From assembly GCF_014822185.1 (NCBI RefSeq), contig NZ_QVLR01000094.1, positions 1 through 64,000 on the forward strand: a DNA stretch of 64,000 nucleotides, written 5' to 3'. The position numbers and the translations under genes were made by a program. Numbering within the stretch: the first letter of the stretch is position 1; each line of letters starts with the position of its first letter. Shown piece by piece: positions 8,440 through 17,534 of the stretch. The DNA comes from Azoarcus sp. Aa7. Lineage in GTDB: Bacteria > Pseudomonadota > Gammaproteobacteria > Burkholderiales > Rhodocyclaceae. The notes beneath the pieces were generated by a model. It had not been told where the DNA came from. It made no database searches and was given only the letters and a program-made list of their open reading frames with translations.

Positions 8440-10503
8440 TCAGAAGTCCTTGCACAAGCGCAGGGCGTCGAGGATGGCCGCGTGGGTGTTGCGCTGGGAC
8501 ACGCAGTCGCCGATGCGGAACAGCAGGTAGCCGTCGCCCTTTTCGGCGAGGCAGGTCTGCGGCTGCATGGCGAAGAGCTCCTCGATGTTCACCTGCCCCT
8601 TGTTGCGCGAACCGGGTTTGAGCTCGTAGTACAGCGCCTCGTCCGGCCGCACGCCGTTCTCGACGACGATCTGGTCGACGACGCGTTCTTCCTTCGCGCC
8701 GGTGTACTCGTTCTCCAGCACGGCCACGAGCTTGTCGCCCTCGCGGTAGACCTTCTCCAGCATCAGGTCCCCGGTCATGATCACTTCCTTCGGGTACAGG
8801 CTGCGGTAGTAGGTCGGGAAGGTCGTGCCGCCGATCGCCACACCCGGCTTGATGTCGTCGGTGACAATCTCGACCTTGGCGCCCTTGTCGGCGAGGTAGT
8901 CCGCGACCGACATGCCGGAGAATTCGCAGATCGTGTCATAGACGAGCACGTTCTTGCCCGGCGCTACCTTGCCTTCGAGGATGTCCCAGCTGCTGACGAC
9001 CAGCCCCTCGGCGGCGCCCCAGTGCGGGTTCTGCTCGAGGAATGGGTTGGCACCCACCGCCAGCACGACGACGTCCGGTTTCACGTCGAGGATCGTCGCC
9101 GCATCGGCCCCAACCCCGAGGCGCAGGTCGACCTTCAGGCGCGCGAGCTCGAGCTGGTACCAGCGCGTGATGCCGGCCATCTGGTCGCGCTGCGGCGCAC
9201 GTGCGGCGATCGAGATCTGTCCGCCGAGTGCATCCTTCTTCTCGAACAGCGTCACGTCGTGGCCGCGCTCGGCCGCGACGCGCGCCGCTTCCATGCCGGC
9301 CGGTCCGCCGCCGACGACGACGACCTTGCGCTTCGGCCCGCTCGACTTCTCGATGATGTGCGGCAGGCCCTGGTGCTCGCGCGAGGTCGCCGCGTTCTGG
9401 ATGCACAGCACGTCGAGCCCCTGGTACTGGCGGTCGATGCAGTAGTTCGCGCCGACGCACTGGCGGATCTGGTCGACCTGGCCGAGCTTGATCTTGTTCA
9501 CGAAGTGCGGATCGGCGATGTGCGCTCGCGTCATGCCCACCAGGTCGACGTAGCCGCCCTCGAGGATGCGCTGCGCCTGGTTCGGATCCTTGATGTTCTG
9601 CGCGTGGATCACCGGCACCGACACCACTTCCTTGATCCCGGCCGCGAGATGCAGGAAGGGCTCCGGCGGATAGCTCATGTTCGGGATCACGTTGGCCAGC
9701 GTGTTGTGCGTGTCACAGCCCGAACCGACCACACCGATGAAGTCGAGCAGGCCGGTGTCGCTGTAGTACTTCGCGATCTGCTTCATGTCCTCGTGCGTGA
9801 GGCCGTCCGGGTGAAATTCGTCGCCGCAGATGCGCATGCCGACCACGAAGTCGCGCCCGACCTCGGCCCGCACCGCCTTCAGGACTTCCATGCCGAAACG
9901 CATGCGGTTCTCGAAGGAGCCGCCCCACTCGTCCGTGCGCTGATTGACGCGCGGGCTCCAGAACTGGTCGATCAGGTGCTGATGCACCGCCGACAGTTCG
10001 ACTCCGTCCAGCCCGCCTTCCTTGGCGCGGCGCGCGGCCTGCGCATAGTTGCCGATGATGCGCTGGATCTCCTCGGGCTCGATCGTCTTGCAGGTCGCGC
10101 GATGCACCGGTTCGCGGATGCCCGACGGCGACACCAAGTGCGGCCAGTTCTCGCCGTCCCAGCGCGAACGCCGGCCCATGTGCGTGATCTGGATCATGAT
10201 CTTCGCGCCATGCTTGTGCATCGCATCGGCGAGGTTCTGGAAGTGCGGAATGATCTTGTCGGTCGCCAGATTCACCGACTTCCACCAGCCCTGCGGGCTG
10301 TCGATGGCGACCACCGACGAGCCGCCGCAGATGCACAGGCCGATCCCGCCCTTGGCCTTTTCCTCGTAGTACTTCACGTAGCGCTCGGTGGTCATGCCGC
10401 CGTCGGTCGCATAAACCTCGGCGTGCGCGGTGCTGACGATGCGGTTGCGGATGGTCAGCTTGCCGATCTGGATCGGCTGGAAAAGGGCGTCGAACTGTGC
10501 CAT
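8440..10503 (-). CDS. dgcA: Dimethylglycine demethylase DgcA (old yellow enzyme/TMADH-like)
   Basis: 687-residue flavin/iron-sulfur enzyme removing a methyl group from dimethylglycine to give sarcosine. N-terminal FMN TIM barrel (FQPIQIGKLTIRNRIVSTAH at the start, GVELSAVHQHLIDQFWSPRV mid-barrel), an iron-sulfur segment around CVGANYCIDRQYQG with a third Cys in LCIQN, and a C-terminal FAD/NAD(P) domain beginning KVVVVGGGPAGMEAARVAAE. Length and order match trimethylamine dehydrogenase relatives. One cysteine of the TMADH four-Cys pattern is Ala here (see findings). It lies 15 bp after the DUF5943 gene and 74 bp before dgcB, as in Pseudomonas. Start ATG 10503 has AGGAGTAAAAGGCA upstream. Confidence 0.95.
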   Translation of the reverse strand: MAQFDALFQPIQIGKLTIRNRIVSTAHAEVYATDGGMTTERYVKYYEEKAKGGIGLCICGGSSVVAIDSPQGWWKSVNLATDKIIPHFQNLADAMHKHGAKIMIQITHMGRRSRWDGENWPHLVSPSGIREPVHRATCKTIEPEEIQRIIGNYAQAARRAKEGGLDGVELSAVHQHLIDQFWSPRVNQRTDEWGGSFENRMRFGMEVLKAVRAEVGRDFVVGMRICGDEFHPDGLTHEDMKQIAKYYSDTGLLDFIGVVGSGCDTHNTLANVIPNMSYPPEPFLHLAAGIKEVVSVPVIHAQNIKDPNQAQRILEGGYVDLVGMTRAHIADPHFVNKIKLGQVDQIRQCVGANYCIDRQYQGLDVLCIQNAATSREHQGLPHIIEKSSGPKRKVVVVGGGPAGMEAARVAAERGHDVTLFEKKDALGGQISIAARAPQRDQMAGITRWYQLELARLKVDLRLGVGADAATILDVKPDVVVLAVGANPFLEQNPHWGAAEGLVVSSWDILEGKVAPGKNVLVYDTICEFSGMSVADYLADKGAKVEIVTDDIKPGVAIGGTTFPTYYRSLYPKEVIMTGDLMLEKVYREGDKLVAVLENEYTGAKEERVVDQIVVENGVRPDEALYYELKPGSRNKGQVNIEELFAMQPQTCLAEKGDGYLLFRIGDCVSQRNTHAAILDALRLCKDF

Positions 10504-10517
10504 TGCCTTTTACTCCT

Positions 10518-11045
10518 TCAGCGCGGGCGGGTGATGAACACGCCGTAGTCGCAGCCTTCCTCGGCGCCGCTCTGGACCTGTTCGGCGAGGGTGCGCAGCG
10601 GGCTGCCGGCGGCGGCAAGGATCTGGTCCATGGCACCTGCGAACCAGCCGGTGAACATGTATTCGATCTTGCGGCCGACCTTGCCGTACTCGTACACGAA
10701 GGCGGAATGGTCGAGGCGCACGCGGCAGGTGCCGGCGTCGAGATCGATCGCCTCGATCGAGAACAGCCCCCAGCCGCGCTGCGACAGACGCTTCATGTAG
10801 TGCTCGAACACGGCGGCGCCGGACAGTCCGTGCAGCGCGGCTTCCTTCTCGCACCAGTGCCACGCGGACTTGTAGCCGGCCTTGTAGAGGATCTCGGCGT
10901 AACGCTCGGCGCCGATTTCCTCCTCGATGCCCTTGTGGTTGTTGATGAAGAAGTGGCGCGGCACGTACAGCATCGGCAGCGCATCGGTGGTCCAGACGCC
11001 AGTCTCGGAATCGACTTCGATCGGCAGTTGCGGGGTGGTCTTCAT
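10518..11045 (-). CDS. DUF5943 domain protein of the dgc operon
   Basis: 175-residue soluble protein matching in context and style the conserved protein directly upstream of dgcA in Pseudomonas (DUF5943). Features: PMLYVPRHFFINNHKGIEEE, two conserved Trp/Cys around SAWHWCEKEAALHGL, and a central WGLFSIEAIDLDAGTCRVRL strand region. The fold resembles V4R-like small-ligand domains, which would suit a sensor or chaperone for the demethylase, but its function is not established. It is 58 bp after the dipeptidase gene and 14 bp before dgcA, so it belongs to the same transcript. No signal peptide or membrane segment. Confidence 0.85.
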   Translation of the reverse strand: MKTTPQLPIEVDSETGVWTTDALPMLYVPRHFFINNHKGIEEEIGAERYAEILYKAGYKSAWHWCEKEAALHGLSGAAVFEHYMKRLSQRGWGLFSIEAIDLDAGTCRVRLDHSAFVYEYGKVGRKIEYMFTGWFAGAMDQILAAAGSPLRTLAEQVQSGAEEGCDYGVFITRPR

Positions 11046-11103
11046 GTGTATTGAACTCCGGGGTATTGGATAGGCAGGCGGCAGAGCTGGAGGGGGTGGA
11101 GCG

Positions 11104-12081
<978 letters not shown>

Positions 12082-12264
12082 CAACGGCTCCTTGGCTGGC
12101 GCTATTCGTGAGTTGGAGAATAGCGTTCCGGCCAAAAGCCCTATCGCACGGGAAGCGACGGGGACGAGCCAAAATGCGTCATTTCGGTGCGCGGCGGGAC
12201 AAGCCTTGCACGGCGCCGGCGCATGAAGGCCGGCACGACTCGTCGCGACCGGGTTTCACGAAGC

Positions 12265-12302
12265 AAAAAGCCCGTCGAGGACCGATCGGTCCAGGACGGG
12301 CT
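12265..12302 (-). terminator. Terminator downstream of the GbdR-like regulator
   Basis: On the minus strand, a nested hairpin with outer stem AGCCCGTC/GACGGGCT and inner stem GACC/GGTC (12269-12302) runs into TTTTT (12265-12269). It lies about 50 bp past the regulator stop at 12354. The rest of the 272 bp between the dipeptidase and the regulator should hold the dgc operon promoter; it contains AAATGCGTCA (12174-12183 area), resembling half-sites found elsewhere in the window. Confidence 0.85.
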
Positions 12303-12353
12303 GCATCTCGACGACTTATGTCCCGCATCCGCGGGGGCCGGCTGGAATCGGCT

Positions 12354-13523
12354 TCAGCACAGGGCGTGACGCGGCACGCGTATCAGGCTCCCGTAGGTCG
12401 ATTCGCCCCTCGCCGCCATCAGCGCCAGCTCGGCGGTCGAGGATGGCAGGACGCGCTCCTGGGCGGCGAGGCTCTCGTCGGCGACGAACACCTCGCGACG
12501 CCCCCGGACCCCGCGCGGCACCGGCTCGATCGTCCGCTCGCTGCTCGGTGGCACACCGAAGAATCCGCGGTAGCACTTCGAGAAATGCGGGGTCGATACG
12601 AATCCGCAGGCGGTGGCTACCTCGATGATCATCATCGAGGTCTGCCGCAACAGCTGGCGCGCGCGATTGACGCGGATCGTCAGGTAATAGCGCGAAGGCG
12701 AGCAGTTCAGGTGCCGCAGGAACAACCGCTCCAACTGGCGGCGCGAAATGCCGGCGATGGCTGCCAGGTCCTCGAGTTCCAGCGGCTCTTCGATGTTCGC
12801 CTCCATCAGGGCAACGATCTCCAGCAGCTTGGGCTGCGAAGTTCCCAGCACATGCCTGAGCGGGATGCGCTGCTGTTCGTTGTCGTTGCGGATGCGTTCG
12901 CACATGAACATTTCGGAGATGGCGGCCATCAGTTCGTGCCCGTGCTGCTTGCCGATCAGATTGAGCATCATGTCCATCGGCGCCGCGCCGCCGGAGGCAG
13001 TGAGCCGGTTCGCCTCGATCGTAAACAGGCGGTTCGTCACGAGCACTTTCGGAAACGCCTCCTGCAGTCCGGAGATGCACTCCCAGTGAATGCTGGCGCG
13101 ATAACCATCCAGCAGTCCGGCCTGCGCCAGAGCCCACGTGCCGGTGCACACGCCGCCTATCATGCAGCCACGTCGCGCCTGCGCCTGGAGGAAGCTCAGA
13201 TGCGGTTTGTGGATCGCCTGCTGCTGTGCCACCCCGCCGCAGACGATGATGATGTCCAGGTCCTGTGCGTCGCCCATCGGCGCGTCCGGCAAGATTCGCT
13301 GGCCGTCGCTCGCCCGCACCGGATCACCCGCCTCGCTAAGGGTGAACCACTGGTAATACTCTTCCCCGCTCAAATGGTTGGCCATGCGCAGCGGCTCGAT
13401 GGCCGCTGCATGTGCGATCAGCGTGAAATTGTCGAGCAGCAGAAAGCCGATCCGCGTCGGACGCGGCACGCCGCCTCGCTCGACGGCCCGGGCCGCGCGC
13501 GCGCTATTGAATTCCCGATTCAT
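12354..13523 (-). CDS. gbdR: GbdR-like AraC regulator with amidotransferase-like domain (copy 1)
   Basis: 389-residue transcription regulator: N-terminal DJ-1/PfpI (GATase1-like) domain (RIGFLLLDNFTLIAHAAAIE, then CGGVAQQQA and CTGTWALAQAGLLDG) and C-terminal AraC helix-turn-helix (ISRRQLERLFLRHLNCSPSR, IIEVATACGFVSTPHFSKCY). This is the layout of GbdR, which senses betaine and dimethylglycine and activates the catabolic genes in Pseudomonas. The ATG at 13523 was chosen over 13538 to match the usual N-terminal length; neither has a strong site. A Ser/Arg-rich tail of about 60 residues follows the DNA-binding domain. It is transcribed toward the dgc operon, and a paralogue lies at 57561. Confidence 0.88.
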   Translation of the reverse strand: MNREFNSARAARAVERGGVPRPTRIGFLLLDNFTLIAHAAAIEPLRMANHLSGEEYYQWFTLSEAGDPVRASDGQRILPDAPMGDAQDLDIIIVCGGVAQQQAIHKPHLSFLQAQARRGCMIGGVCTGTWALAQAGLLDGYRASIHWECISGLQEAFPKVLVTNRLFTIEANRLTASGGAAPMDMMLNLIGKQHGHELMAAISEMFMCERIRNDNEQQRIPLRHVLGTSQPKLLEIVALMEANIEEPLELEDLAAIAGISRRQLERLFLRHLNCSPSRYYLTIRVNRARQLLRQTSMMIIEVATACGFVSTPHFSKCYRGFFGVPPSSERTIEPVPRGVRGRREVFVADESLAAQERVLPSSTAELALMAARGESTYGSLIRVPRHALC

Positions 13524-14070
13524 ACGCCCCTCCACCAAGACTGGTGTGATGTGCCGGCCGCTCTGTTGTCGGCCGATCAGTTATTACGAAGGCTCCTCGC
13601 GTACCACGGCTGCGCGCCTTGATCGGTAGATCGAAAGTTATAGATCGGCATCCAATCGCCCTTCCCGTCTCAAGGTGCGCATGCGGCGTCGTCGAATCTC
13701 CGTGAATAAATACCGGCAACGCGCGCAGGGTTAATCTAACCGGCCCCCAGACCTCCATTTTGTCAATTGCGACAGGTATTGTTCCAAATGCGTCACGCAC
13801 GCCCCATGGGACCACGAAACGGGTCACTCCACCCGGCGTTTCATCGGAGGGCACGCAACCGTGGCAGTGCCAGCGACAATTCCGGCACGAAGGTGGTAAT
13901 CACGAGAACATCGTGTCCTTTCTATTATTTACCCACCTCTCGCCCGGTCCCTGCCTGCCCGTCTGGAAACGCCTCCTGCGCTTGTGTTAGCTTGGAGCGA
14001 TTACAAATCGCCCCGCCCCCAGCCGACGTCGCCCCGACGACGCTTCACCCGACACCGGCGCACAACAGAG
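13524..14070. promoter_or_regulatory. Divergent control region, gbdR copy 1 / MFS
   Basis: 547 bp without a convincing gene. It contains ATTGCGACA (13766-13774) and, 11 bp on, AAATGCGTCA (13786-13795), two similar elements in direct orientation as expected for an AraC-type dimer site. Also seen is GATCGG repeated around 13620-13650 (gatcggtagatcg and tagatcggc). No sigma-70 boxes are clear enough to call. The open frames here are low quality. Confidence 0.45.
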
Positions 14071-15339
14071 ATGCTCGCACACACCCTTCCTATCGCCAGC
14101 CTCATGAGCGGCGTCGCGCTGCTTCTGATCGGCAACGGCCTGCTCGGCACGCTCGTGGCAGTCCGCGGCACTCAGGAAGGGTTCAGCGATGCCTTTCTCG
14201 GACTGCTCGGGTCGGGTTACTTTGCGGGTTACCTTGTCGGGAGCCTCCTCGCACGGCCCTTCATCCAGCGCGTCGGGCACATCCGTGCATTCGCTTTTTT
14301 CGCGACCGGCATCGCGGGCGTCGCCCTCCTCCACGGCTTGATCGTCTCGCCTGTCATCTGGATCGCGTTGCGGGTGCTGGCCGGTGCCGCGATCGTCGCG
14401 CTCTACATGCTCATCGAGAGCTGGCTCAACGACCAGACACCCGCTGCGCTCCGGGGGCGGATCTTCGCCATCTACATGGTCGTCAATCAGGTTTCACTGG
14501 CGGCCGCTCAGCAGATACTGCGGCTCGAATCGGCCGACACGCTCGCCCTGTTCACGATGTCTGCGCTGTTCGTCTGTTTCGCTGTGATGCCCGTCACCGC
14601 CACGCGCCTGACGCAGCCGTCCGCCCATCGGGGCGCTTCATTTTCCCTGCTACGCATCGTGCGGGGTACGCCGGTCGCCGCGGCTGGCGCCCTGATGACA
14701 GGAATGGCCTTGGGCGCCTTCTCCAGCATGGGTCCGGTATACGCGTCGCGTGCGGGTTATGGGGACACCTGGATCGCACTGTTCATGAGTGCCGGCATCC
14801 TTGGGGGCGCTGTCCTGCAGTGGCCGCTGGGGGTGCTCTCCGACCGCGGCGATCGCCGCAAGGTGCTGGCCGTCACCGCATCGCTCGCCGCGCTGTCGGC
14901 CGTGCCGCTGCTGGTACCGGGCCTCGGGCAGAACGCGGCGATCGTCGCCATCGCCCTGTTCGGCGGCTTCGGGTTCGCGATCTACCCGATGGCGGTGGCG
15001 CATCTGGTCGATCATCTTTCGCCCGAGCACGTCGTCGGCGGTTCGAGCGCGGTGCTGCTGCTGCACGGTATTGGTGCAGCCATCGGCCCCCTCGCGGTCG
15101 GGTTGTCGATGGCGTGGATGGGCACCTCGGCCCTGGCTTTTCATTTCGTCGCGACGCACACCCTGCTCGCGCTGGTCGCCTGGCTGGCCGCGAAGCGTGT
15201 CGCCGACGAGATCACCGAGCACGCGCACTGCGTGCCGATGGTCAGGACCTCGGCGACCGTGCTCGAGATCATGCCCCCGCCCGACCCCCTGCCCGGCCCG
15301 GGCGCAGATTCGACCGCACGCCAAGCCGGCACCTCCTGA
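14071..15339 (+). CDS. MFS transporter
   Basis: 422-residue membrane transporter with about 12 hydrophobic segments, starting LPIASLMSGVALLLIGNGLL. The MFS loop motif after the second helix is loose; the loop between halves carries SDRGDRRKVLA (residues ~261-271), the typical G-x-x-x-D-R-x-G-R-R type signature. The C-terminal 60 residues are hydrophilic (HAHCVPMVRTSATVLEIMPP). The overall look fits the YcaD/UMF-like group. The ATG at 14071 was preferred over a GTG at 13984, whose extension is Arg/Pro-rich and unlike a membrane protein N-terminus. It sits between the GbdR-like regulator and the porin, so uptake or export of a quaternary amine is plausible but unproven. Confidence 0.85.
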   Translation: MLAHTLPIASLMSGVALLLIGNGLLGTLVAVRGTQEGFSDAFLGLLGSGYFAGYLVGSLLARPFIQRVGHIRAFAFFATGIAGVALLHGLIVSPVIWIALRVLAGAAIVALYMLIESWLNDQTPAALRGRIFAIYMVVNQVSLAAAQQILRLESADTLALFTMSALFVCFAVMPVTATRLTQPSAHRGASFSLLRIVRGTPVAAAGALMTGMALGAFSSMGPVYASRAGYGDTWIALFMSAGILGGAVLQWPLGVLSDRGDRRKVLAVTASLAALSAVPLLVPGLGQNAAIVAIALFGGFGFAIYPMAVAHLVDHLSPEHVVGGSSAVLLLHGIGAAIGPLAVGLSMAWMGTSALAFHFVATHTLLALVAWLAAKRVADEITEHAHCVPMVRTSATVLEIMPPPDPLPGPGADSTARQAGTS

Positions 15340-15373
15340 GCGGTTTCACAGAGCATCTACGGAACCTGACGCA

Positions 15374-15412
15374 CGCGAAGTCGGCGACGTCGGCGACGTC
15401 GCCGACTTCGCG
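15374..15412. repeat. Perfect 18-bp inverted repeat with 3-bp loop
   Basis: CGCGAAGTCGGCGACGTC (15374-15391), loop GGC, then its exact complement (15395-15412). It begins 34 bp past the MFS stop. No T run follows on either strand, so a classical terminator is not shown; it could end or stabilise the MFS transcript. The remaining ~370 bp to the porin hold no gene. Confidence 0.85.
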
Positions 15413-15603
15413 CGCATTCCCCGCCGCACCAACCGGCGGCCCGTCGCTTTCGGGCGCGATCCGGATTCCGATGCGCCGGTTGTCGATCCACCGCATTGCA
15501 GCAATGTTCCCTGTGCGACCTCCGGGAGCCTGCGTGCGCCGCCTCTATTGAACCGCGTCGGGCACTCCTGTTTCATCTAGCAACCCTGCGGACGCATTCA
15601 ATC

Positions 15604-15658
15604 GGTCGCAATTCGCTGCCGTATTTTTTGCGTCCCGCACGGTTTTGTCTGTCGCATT
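15604..15658 (-). promoter_or_regulatory. Pair of TTGCGAC-type elements upstream of the porin
   Basis: On the minus strand the elements ATTGCGACC (15604-15612) and AATGCGACA (15650-15658) stand 46 bp apart, 128-182 bp before the porin start. They match elements upstream of the second gbdR (57479), proX, proV and purU. Candidate binding sites for the GbdR-like regulators; based on visual recurrence only. Confidence 0.4.
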
Positions 15659-15785
15659 GCCGTGGCAAATCGATGTCCCGCTAATTGCATCCACGCCGAG
15701 CGTATTTGTTCGCCCGCTGCGTTGCTTTTGCCCATGTTCGACGAATACCCAGACCAGTAATGGCTATCAATCAAGGAGGAAGTCA

Positions 15786-17009
15786 ATGAAGTCTTCGAAG
15801 CTTTTAACGTCTGTGAAGCTCACCGCTGCGGGTGCCTGTCTTTTCCTGTCCGCATCGGCTGCAGTGGCACAGGTCGCCGACTCTCCCCTCAAATTCGATG
15901 GCGCGGCACGAATCAGATTCGAGCATCTGGACTGGAATCCGGACCGCAAAGGAACTTTCGAGTTCGACACGATCCGGCTCGGCTACACCTACGACGACGG
16001 CAAATTCATCTCGTCCGGCCGGGAACGTTTTTACCACTACTCGACCCGTCAGACCGGAGCCGATGAAGGCGCAAGCCTGCTCATGAATGAATATCTCTGG
16101 GCGGGACTGCGATTTTCCGACAAGAGCGAACTACACGTCGGCCAGGATCTGATGCCTTTCGGCGCGCTGAAATATGCTTCCCACAACTTCTTCGAGTCCA
16201 TGGCGTACTACGCCGGGTTCGAGGACACCTATGCCCTCGGCCTCAAATACCTGCGCAAGGACGGCGGCTTCAGCACCATGCTGGCGTATTTCCCCTCGGA
16301 CGGCGGCCATATGCTCGGCGCAGCGGACAACATGTCCGTCCTCGACGGATACGATTCCCTGCGGTACAGCAACCACCTGATGAAAACCTACGGCCGCGAG
16401 GAGAGAAATACCTTTGTCGGCCGCCTCGCCTACGAGTTCGGGCTCGGTGGCGGCAAATCGGAAATCGGCGTTTCCGTGCTGACGGGTCAATTGGCCACCA
16501 CGAAATCGGAACTATCCAGCGGACGGCGCAACGCCGAGGCGATCCACTATACCGGCGAGTTCGGAAACTTCGGAGTGAAGCTGGAAACGATCAGCTACCG
16601 CAACCGCTTCTCGGGTAATGGGTCGGTCGATGGCAATTGGTGGTCAGCGTGCGATAACGATTGCGTCATCATAGGATCCTACGGCTTCACCAACCGCATG
16701 GCCGCCAAGGGCAACATCGACATCGTCAGCCTCAGCTACAAGATTCCCGGCTCGATCGGGCCGTTCAGCAACTTCCGCGTCTACAACGACTGGAGCCAGC
16801 TGAGAAAATCCGCTTCCGGGTACGAGAAGAGCACCCAGAATGTCACGGGTGTCGAATTCGGCACCGGAGGCTGGTGGATCATGCTCGACTACGCAATCGG
16901 CAAGAATCAGCCTTATCTCTCGCCGGTATTCGGCAGTGCCCTCGCCGCGGGCGGCAGCTCCAATACGACGGGGCGTCGATTCAATGCGAGCATCGGCTAT
17001 TATTTCTAA
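15786..17009 (+). CDS. Outer-membrane porin-like beta-barrel protein
   Basis: 407-residue protein with a clear signal peptide (MKSSKLLTSVKLTAAGACLF..., cleavage near ASAAVAQ/VADS, residue ~31) and then alternating amphipathic strands ending in the aromatic C-terminus IGYYF, the usual outer-membrane insertion signal. Runs such as FEFDTIRLGYTYDDGKFISS and GKFELHVGQDLMPFG-like segments fit the phosphate-selective or substrate-specific porin style. The ATG at 15786 has AAGGAGGAAGTCA upstream, an excellent site. Placed before the BCCT transporter with a shared set of upstream elements, it is a good candidate for outer-membrane entry of betaine or choline (inference). Confidence 0.85.
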   Translation: MKSSKLLTSVKLTAAGACLFLSASAAVAQVADSPLKFDGAARIRFEHLDWNPDRKGTFEFDTIRLGYTYDDGKFISSGRERFYHYSTRQTGADEGASLLMNEYLWAGLRFSDKSELHVGQDLMPFGALKYASHNFFESMAYYAGFEDTYALGLKYLRKDGGFSTMLAYFPSDGGHMLGAADNMSVLDGYDSLRYSNHLMKTYGREERNTFVGRLAYEFGLGGGKSEIGVSVLTGQLATTKSELSSGRRNAEAIHYTGEFGNFGVKLETISYRNRFSGNGSVDGNWWSACDNDCVIIGSYGFTNRMAAKGNIDIVSLSYKIPGSIGPFSNFRVYNDWSQLRKSASGYEKSTQNVTGVEFGTGGWWIMLDYAIGKNQPYLSPVFGSALAAGGSSNTTGRRFNASIGYYF

Positions 17010-17041
17010 GCGCGCCTGAGCAATCGAATTATCAGCTCCAC

Positions 17042-17075
17042 AATGCGTGGACGGGCTCGGGCCCGTCCACGCATT
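17042..17075 (+). terminator. Terminator after the porin
   Basis: Perfect 15-bp stem AATGCGTGGACGGGC with TCGG loop, beginning 32 bp past the porin stop and followed by TTCCGCTTTT. The opposite strand also has short T runs, so it may act both ways. Confidence 0.85.
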
Positions 17076-17534
17076 TCCGCTTTTCGGCGCTTCAACGGTC
17101 TTTGGTTTATCTTCCCGAATAGCGATGCTGCTGCACGGCATTCAACTACCGCAGTAAACCCGCCCCATCGACCACCTCCTGCGCCGGCACAATACCCATC
17201 GGCGCACGGGCATCCGCTCGCAGCGCATTTGCATTCCATTTTGGTGCAACGCACCGAATTTGCGCGCGCAGGCACCACTCCGGTGCAATTTCTCGCCATC
17301 AGGCGGATTCGTTGATCGAAGTTTTTTTAATTGTCTCGCCAATAAATTACATTATTTTTTTGAGGCTGGAGCATGGGAGCTTCGATGGCGAATTTGGCAT
17401 GAATGGTGTCGCATCTGGAAAGATCAGGGCACGCCACTGCGCGAACAATAGTCCCTGCCCGACAGAGCACCCCTATTCCCCCGGCCAAATCAGGCGGGCG
17501 AGTTGCCAATAACGACATCACTGGAGGAAACTCG
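17076..17534 (+). promoter_or_regulatory. Upstream region of the BCCT transporter
   Basis: About 460 bp with no gene. It includes palindromic TTGGTGC-AAC-GCACCGAA (near 17240-17258) and a nearby CACC-ACTCC-GGTG, then a strikingly AT-rich block (17318-17362) suited to a promoter, and TGTCGCATC (17407-17415, complement GATGCGACA) about 120 bp before the start codon. Functional assignment is tentative. Confidence 0.35.

Noticed and set aside
17240-17285. TTGGTGC-AAC-GCACCGAA palindrome as a specific operator
   Set aside because: The arms are good but it occurs once in what I read and matches no motif I know, so it is mentioned only in the region entry.
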